Assembly: GCA_039934375.1 (NCBI GenBank)
Contig: JBDTMH010000075.1
Span: forward strand, 1 to 17,794
Origin: CAISIP01 sp039934375
GTDB taxonomy: Bacteria > Pseudomonadota > Gammaproteobacteria > Burkholderiales > Burkholderiaceae_C
Direction: 5' to 3'
Length of the DNA stretch: 17,794 nt
The number at the start of each line of letters is the position of its first letter. Positions within the stretch are counted from its first letter, which is position 1. Positions 15,054-17,794 of the stretch are shown one piece after another. The translations under genes were made by a program, and so were the position numbers. The notes beneath the pieces are model-generated. The model saw nothing but the letters and a program-made list of their open reading frames with translations, was not told where the DNA came from and ran no database searches.

Positions 15054-15237
15054 CTTGGTTTTGTTGGTTGTGAAAGGATTGATTCTCAGGCCGATGTTGG
15101 TGTGTGCGCTGAAGGTCATCCTCAGCCGACTGCCGAAGCGCAAGGCTTGTCCCATCGCTGGTAGCCCGGCGCAACCTGAGATTCATAGGACCTGTCTCCC
15201 GCTGACCATAACGCAGTGTCGCCCCGCGCCCCGCCGC
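15054..15237. other. Gap between cupin gene and restriction-gene scar
   Basis: There is no gene with support here. The stretch lies past the end of the recognisable hsdR remnant and is not similar to that family as far as I can see. It may be the end of a lost mobile element, but I recognise no terminal repeat. Confidence 0.35.
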
Positions 15238-15538
15238 CAAGATCTGCAAGGCGGTGATCTCGTCCTTGTGCTCGACAATGAAACGCTCGAACGATTCAAG
15301 CGTGCCCTTGGCGCGTTCGCGCGTTGCTCCCCGCCTTCTTGGCTTCGATCACGCCCGCCGCCCTGCCGTCGATATAGAGCAGGTAGTCGGCAAAACCAAA
15401 ACCCGCGTTGAGCGGGAACTCACGCAGCGCCACGCCACGGGCGGCATGGATGTTGGCCTGCGCCATGTCGCCGACATGCCAGCCGGCCTGCTGCAGCAGC
15501 GTATCGATGGTTTGTCTGGACTTGGCCTCCGGTGTCAT
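15238..15538 (-). pseudogene. hsdR: Remnant of type I restriction endonuclease subunit R (hsdR)
   Basis: The first 70 or so residues (from ATG 15538, with AAGGAG 4 bases upstream) match the N-terminal nuclease domain of HsdR: SRQTIDTLLQQAGWHVGD, ALREFPLNAGFGFADYLLY and the catalytic-type AGVIEAKK. Immediately after that, in another frame, comes a segment typical of the extreme C-terminal part of these proteins (FERFIVEHKDEITALQIL, about 15238-15300). The helicase/translocase middle, some hundreds of residues, is absent, and the N-terminal frame stops at 15296. The gene is therefore a scar left by a large internal deletion plus a frame change, and no hsdM or hsdS is nearby. It cannot make a working restriction enzyme, though a short N-terminal peptide could still be translated. 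Confidence 0.82.
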
Positions 15539-15662
15539 GCCGCTCCTTGGTTCGGCATTCTAGGGTCGATGGGCGGGTTTTGTTACAACCTCAGGCTCCG
15601 GCCCAGGCCCGACGGTGATGTCGCCCCAACTCCATCATCCAGGGTACGGCAGCTTGGCGTCC

Positions 15663-15693
15663 TTGCAGTTCGCCACCGCGGTAGGCTGATAAT
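15663..15693 (+). promoter_or_regulatory. Likely ssb promoter
   Basis: TTGCAG (15663-15668) and GATAAT (15688-15693) form -35 and -10 boxes with a 19-base spacer, slightly long. They lie about 30 bases before the ssb start codon. The -10 match is good and the -35 match is four of six. No other gene lies downstream on this strand. Confidence 0.4.
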
Positions 15694-15721
15694 GTGCCAA
15701 TTATTTCGTGGAGCACTGTTT

Positions 15722-16213
15722 ATGGCATCCGTCAACAAAGTCATCCTGGTCGGCAATCTTGGCCGCGACCCCGAAATCCGCTACCTGCCCAGCGGTGATC
15801 CGGTGGCCAATATCGCCATTGCCACCAGCAGCAAATACAAGGGCAAAGACGGCAACATGGTCGAGGAGACCGAGTGGCACCGGGTCACCTTCTTCGGCAA
15901 ACTGGCCGAAATCGTCGGGCAGTACCTGAAAAAAGGCCGCTCGGTCTATGTGGAAGGTCGCCTGAAAACCCGCAAATACACGGACAAGGATGGCGTCGAG
16001 AAGTACGCCACCGACATCATTGCGAATGAAATGCAGATGTTGGGCAGCCGCGAAGGCATGGGCGACCCGGGTGGCCATGATGGCGACAACGAAGCTTATT
16101 CGCGTCCCAGCGCACAGGCTACACGGCCACCGCCGCGCCAGCAGGCACCCGCGCCCGCCGCCGCAAAGCCGTCGAGCGGGTTCGACGACATGGACGACGA
16201 TATTCCGTTCTAG
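15722..16213 (+). CDS. ssb: Single-stranded DNA-binding protein
   Basis: A 163-residue SSB that binds single-stranded DNA as a tetramer in replication, recombination and repair. The OB-fold covers residues 1-110: VNKVILVGNLGRDPEIRYLPSG, then WHRVTFFGKLAEIVGQYLKKG and YVEGRLKTRKYTDKDG. A Gly/Pro/Gln/Ala-rich linker follows, and the acidic tip DDMDDDIPF is the conserved partner-docking tail. The start is ATG 15722, with GTGGAG 8 bases upstream; the open frame extends further upstream but without homology. It is flanked by its own promoter and terminator, next to the hsdR scar, so the accessory region ends here and core genome resumes. Identification is certain. Confidence 0.98.
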   Translation: MASVNKVILVGNLGRDPEIRYLPSGDPVANIAIATSSKYKGKDGNMVEETEWHRVTFFGKLAEIVGQYLKKGRSVYVEGRLKTRKYTDKDGVEKYATDIIANEMQMLGSREGMGDPGGHDGDNEAYSRPSAQATRPPPRQQAPAPAAAKPSSGFDDMDDDIPF

Positions 16214-16238
16214 CCTGGACCTTTTTTGATTTGCAAAT

Positions 16239-16280
16239 AGCGGGCTGCGACTCCTATGTCACAGCCCGTTATTCTTGTTT
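16239..16280 (+). terminator. Rho-independent terminator of ssb
   Basis: AGCGGGCTG (16239-16247) pairs with CAGCCCGTT (16262-16270), giving a 9-pair stem with one G-T wobble. GAC/GTC pairs inside the loop may extend it. The T-rich tail ATTCTTGTTT follows. It begins 25 bases after the ssb stop. Confidence 0.75.
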
Positions 16281-16330
16281 ACATCAAATATTGACGGCTG
16301 TTTACACTGGCATTGTTCGCGAACGTCTTG

Positions 16331-16357
16331 CGGCGGGTCGACGGAGATCAGCCGCCG
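16331..16357 (-). terminator. Weak hairpin after the Rieske gene
   Basis: CGGCGG (16331-16336) and CCGCCG (16352-16357) can pair just past the stop of the minus-strand oxygenase gene. The stem is six pairs with a 15-base loop and no T-run follows, so intrinsic termination is doubtful. Confidence 0.25.
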
Positions 16358-16365
16358 TGTGGCGC

Positions 16366-17418
16366 TTAGGCCGGCAACTCAAGCGCCACCCGATCTGCCA
16401 ACAGCTTGCGAAACTGCAGCAGCGCAGAGTCCATCGCCAGCGGCAGCATCGCTCTGTCCGGGGCCAGCTGGATGTTGCGGTGCTGCGCGGTGATCATGTC
16501 ACGGTCCTCGTTGAATGCGCCGATCAGACTGTCGTAGATGGTGTCCTTCATCTTTTCATCGCCCGCACCCGTGTGGTGTGACTGCTGAAAGAAGTAGTGT
16601 GTCGTCGACTCCGTCTCCGGGGTCAGGGTCTGGCAACTATGAAGCTGCACCGCTTGCGACATGTCGTCGGACGCGGCACCGGCCGGTCGCCCACCGGAGT
16701 GCATCAGCAGCGTGCCCGGCAGTTGAAACTCGTAGTCGAACCAGCGGTCCAGGTTGCCCTCGAAACGCCGGAACCGCTGGTAGTACGGTGGTGGTGGAAC
16801 GTCCGGCACCCGACGATTGACGCGAATGCCGATGACCGGCCAGTCGTCGGTCGGGCCGGGCACCGTTTCGATGAACGGGACCGAAAGCGCAATGGCTGGT
16901 GTGCCGCCCAGCGTCTTCTCGTGCACATAACTCAGGTGCGAGAGGTCCAGCAGGTTGTCGCAAATCAGCAAGTAAGGGGTGGCGTAATGCAGATAGCCCG
17001 GCTTGTATTGCCAGTCGGCGTGGTCACATGAGAAATTGTCCGGCAACAGGCGCTGGTCAGCGAGTGCCGGTTCGCCCATCCAGACAAACACCCAGTGACT
17101 CTTGACGGCCGCCGGATAGGACCGCACACGCGCCTTGGGCGGTATCTTGGGCAATCCCGGGGCCTCGACGCACACCCCGCTCGCATCGAATTTCAAGCCG
17201 TGGTAGCCGCAGCGTATGCAGTCACCTTCACGGCGTCCTGCACTGAGCGGGGCATGGCGATGGCAGCAACGGTCCTCCAGCACACATATTTCCCCCGCCT
17301 TGGTTCGCATCACGAGCAAGGGCTCGCCCAAGACCGTTCGGCGAAAAAGGACGGGCGAATCGGCGCCAGGCACCTCGTGATCCCACGCGACAACGTACCA
17401 GCAATTGCGGATCCACAT
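16366..17418 (-). CDS. Rieske-type non-heme iron oxygenase (vanillate demethylase oxygenase-like)
   Basis: A 350-residue oxygenase component, the usual length for the VanA-like, alpha-only branch. The Rieske [2Fe-2S] ligands are C52-R-H54 and C70-G-Y-H73 (CHRHAPLSAG, CGYHGLKFD). The mononuclear iron site has D158 with H161 and H166 (NLLDLSHLSYVHEKTLGG). Such enzymes demethylate, hydroxylate or oxidise aromatic or terpenoid substrates, taking electrons from a separate ferredoxin-reductase. No such reductase gene is in the window, so electrons must come from elsewhere. ATG 17418 has AAGGAG 9 bases upstream. It lies 56 bases after mnmA on the same strand, probably by chance of location. The family is firm; the substrate is unknown. 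Confidence 0.92.
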   Translation of the reverse strand: MWIRNCWYVVAWDHEVPGADSPVLFRRTVLGEPLLVMRTKAGEICVLEDRCCHRHAPLSAGRREGDCIRCGYHGLKFDASGVCVEAPGLPKIPPKARVRSYPAAVKSHWVFVWMGEPALADQRLLPDNFSCDHADWQYKPGYLHYATPYLLICDNLLDLSHLSYVHEKTLGGTPAIALSVPFIETVPGPTDDWPVIGIRVNRRVPDVPPPPYYQRFRRFEGNLDRWFDYEFQLPGTLLMHSGGRPAGAASDDMSQAVQLHSCQTLTPETESTTHYFFQQSHHTGAGDEKMKDTIYDSLIGAFNEDRDMITAQHRNIQLAPDRAMLPLAMDSALLQFRKLLADRVALELPA

Positions 17419-17474
17419 GTCAACTTTCTCCTTTGCAGGATGCAGCGCGGCTCCAACGTTTGGCGACGACCCGA

Positions 17475-17794
17475 TCAGAGCGGCGCCAGCTCCGCCGTGT
17501 CAATCACGCCGCCACCCAGGCAGACCTCGCCGTCGTAAAGAACCGCGGACTGGCCCGGCGTGACGGCCCACTGCGCCTGCGCAAAGTCCAGTGCAAACAT
17601 CTTGTCGTCCTGCATGGCAGTACCGTATGCGAGCCGGCATGGCGCGTCGGCCTGCCGATAACGTGCCTTGGCGGCCAAAGTGCCCGGTGCCGGTGCCGCG
17701 CCGCCGACCCAGCTGGCATCGGCCGCATGCAGTTGACGGTATTGCAGCCACGGATGACCATGCCCTTGCACCACCCACAAAGTGTTGCTGTCAA
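17475..17794 (-). CDS. mnmA: tRNA-specific 2-thiouridylase MnmA, C-terminal part
   Basis: The last 106 residues of MnmA; the gene continues beyond the right edge. The enzyme puts sulfur on U34 of tRNA-Lys, -Glu and -Gln. The recognisable C-terminal beta-barrel region includes LWVVQGHGHPWL, AKARYRQADAPC, QWAVTPGQSAVLYDGE and the terminal VCLGGGVI. The catalytic cysteines and the ATP-binding PP-loop are upstream and not visible here. It is followed after 56 bases by the Rieske oxygenase gene. Identification rests on the characteristic C-terminal motifs and is firm. Confidence 0.95.
   Translation of the reverse strand, partial: DSNTLWVVQGHGHPWLQYRQLHAADASWVGGAAPAPGTLAAKARYRQADAPCRLAYGTAMQDDKMFALDFAQAQWAVTPGQSAVLYDGEVCLGGGVIDTAELAPL

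Noticed and set aside
14866..15249. A 127-codon minus-strand open frame continuing from the hsdR C-terminal segment
   Set aside because: Only its first few codons match the HsdR family. The rest runs antisense through the cupin gene and shows no motif.
16290..16324. TTGACG followed by possible -10 bases and the palindrome GTTCGCGAAC after ssb
   Set aside because: No plus-strand gene follows, and the region lies between two converging genes, so a promoter has nothing to drive.
1..17794. Search for CRISPR arrays, tRNA or rRNA genes and intact insertion sequences
   Set aside because: No regularly spaced repeats, cloverleaf-like sequences or transposase motifs were seen by eye. A tool-based search could still find a weak one.

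Overview
The window looks like a chromosomal segment of a betaproteobacterium, most likely order Burkholderiales and perhaps Comamonadaceae. The reasons are the high GC content by eye, the character of the SSB and MnmA proteins, and a dense, tightly overlapping catabolic and transport operon. I had no database access, so the taxonomic placement is an inference.

Region 1 (1-11216, all minus strand) is one long transcription unit read right to left. It starts with a LivK-type amino-acid/aromatic-acid binding protein. Next come an internally shortened AMP-binding acyl-CoA ligase, a metal-dependent amidohydrolase, and a second ABC importer of the sulfonate/nitrate/NMT1 type (binding protein, ATPase, two paralogous permeases). 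The rest of the Liv importer follows (LivH, LivM, LivG, LivF), then a PaaI-type hotdog thioesterase and an MDR oxidoreductase that runs off the left edge. Most junctions are 4-59 base overlaps; the others are gaps of 18-57 bases. Two importers therefore appear to be co-expressed with hydrolase, ligase, thioesterase and reductase functions. This fits uptake of an amide- or ester-like organic acid, its cleavage, and CoA-linked metabolism. The substrate cannot be read from the sequence.

Region 2 (11217-12446) is the control point. A 90-base divergent promoter region separates the operon from a plus-strand regulator of unusual build: an N-terminal hotdog (thioesterase-fold) domain joined to a TetR-type HTH and TetR-like C-terminal helices. 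The operon promoter (TTGACA, 18 bases, TAAAAT) lies among three short palindromes. The hotdog domain aligns with the stand-alone thioesterase at the far end of the operon, but the active-site His position is Arg. This suggests a CoA-thioester sensor made from a dead enzyme fold, and it is the best candidate for a new system here.

Region 3 (12579-15538) is accessory. It holds a two-module VOC/glyoxalase-like protein (minus), a 394-base gap without a convincing gene, and a less GC-rich two-gene operon (alpha/beta hydrolase and cupin, plus). It ends with a scar of a type I restriction gene (hsdR) in which the first and last coding parts are fused out of frame.

Region 4 (15722-17794) returns to housekeeping genes: ssb with its own promoter and terminator, a Rieske-type oxygenase (minus) and the 3' end of mnmA (minus), cut by the right edge. 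I found no tRNA, rRNA, CRISPR array or intact insertion sequence.
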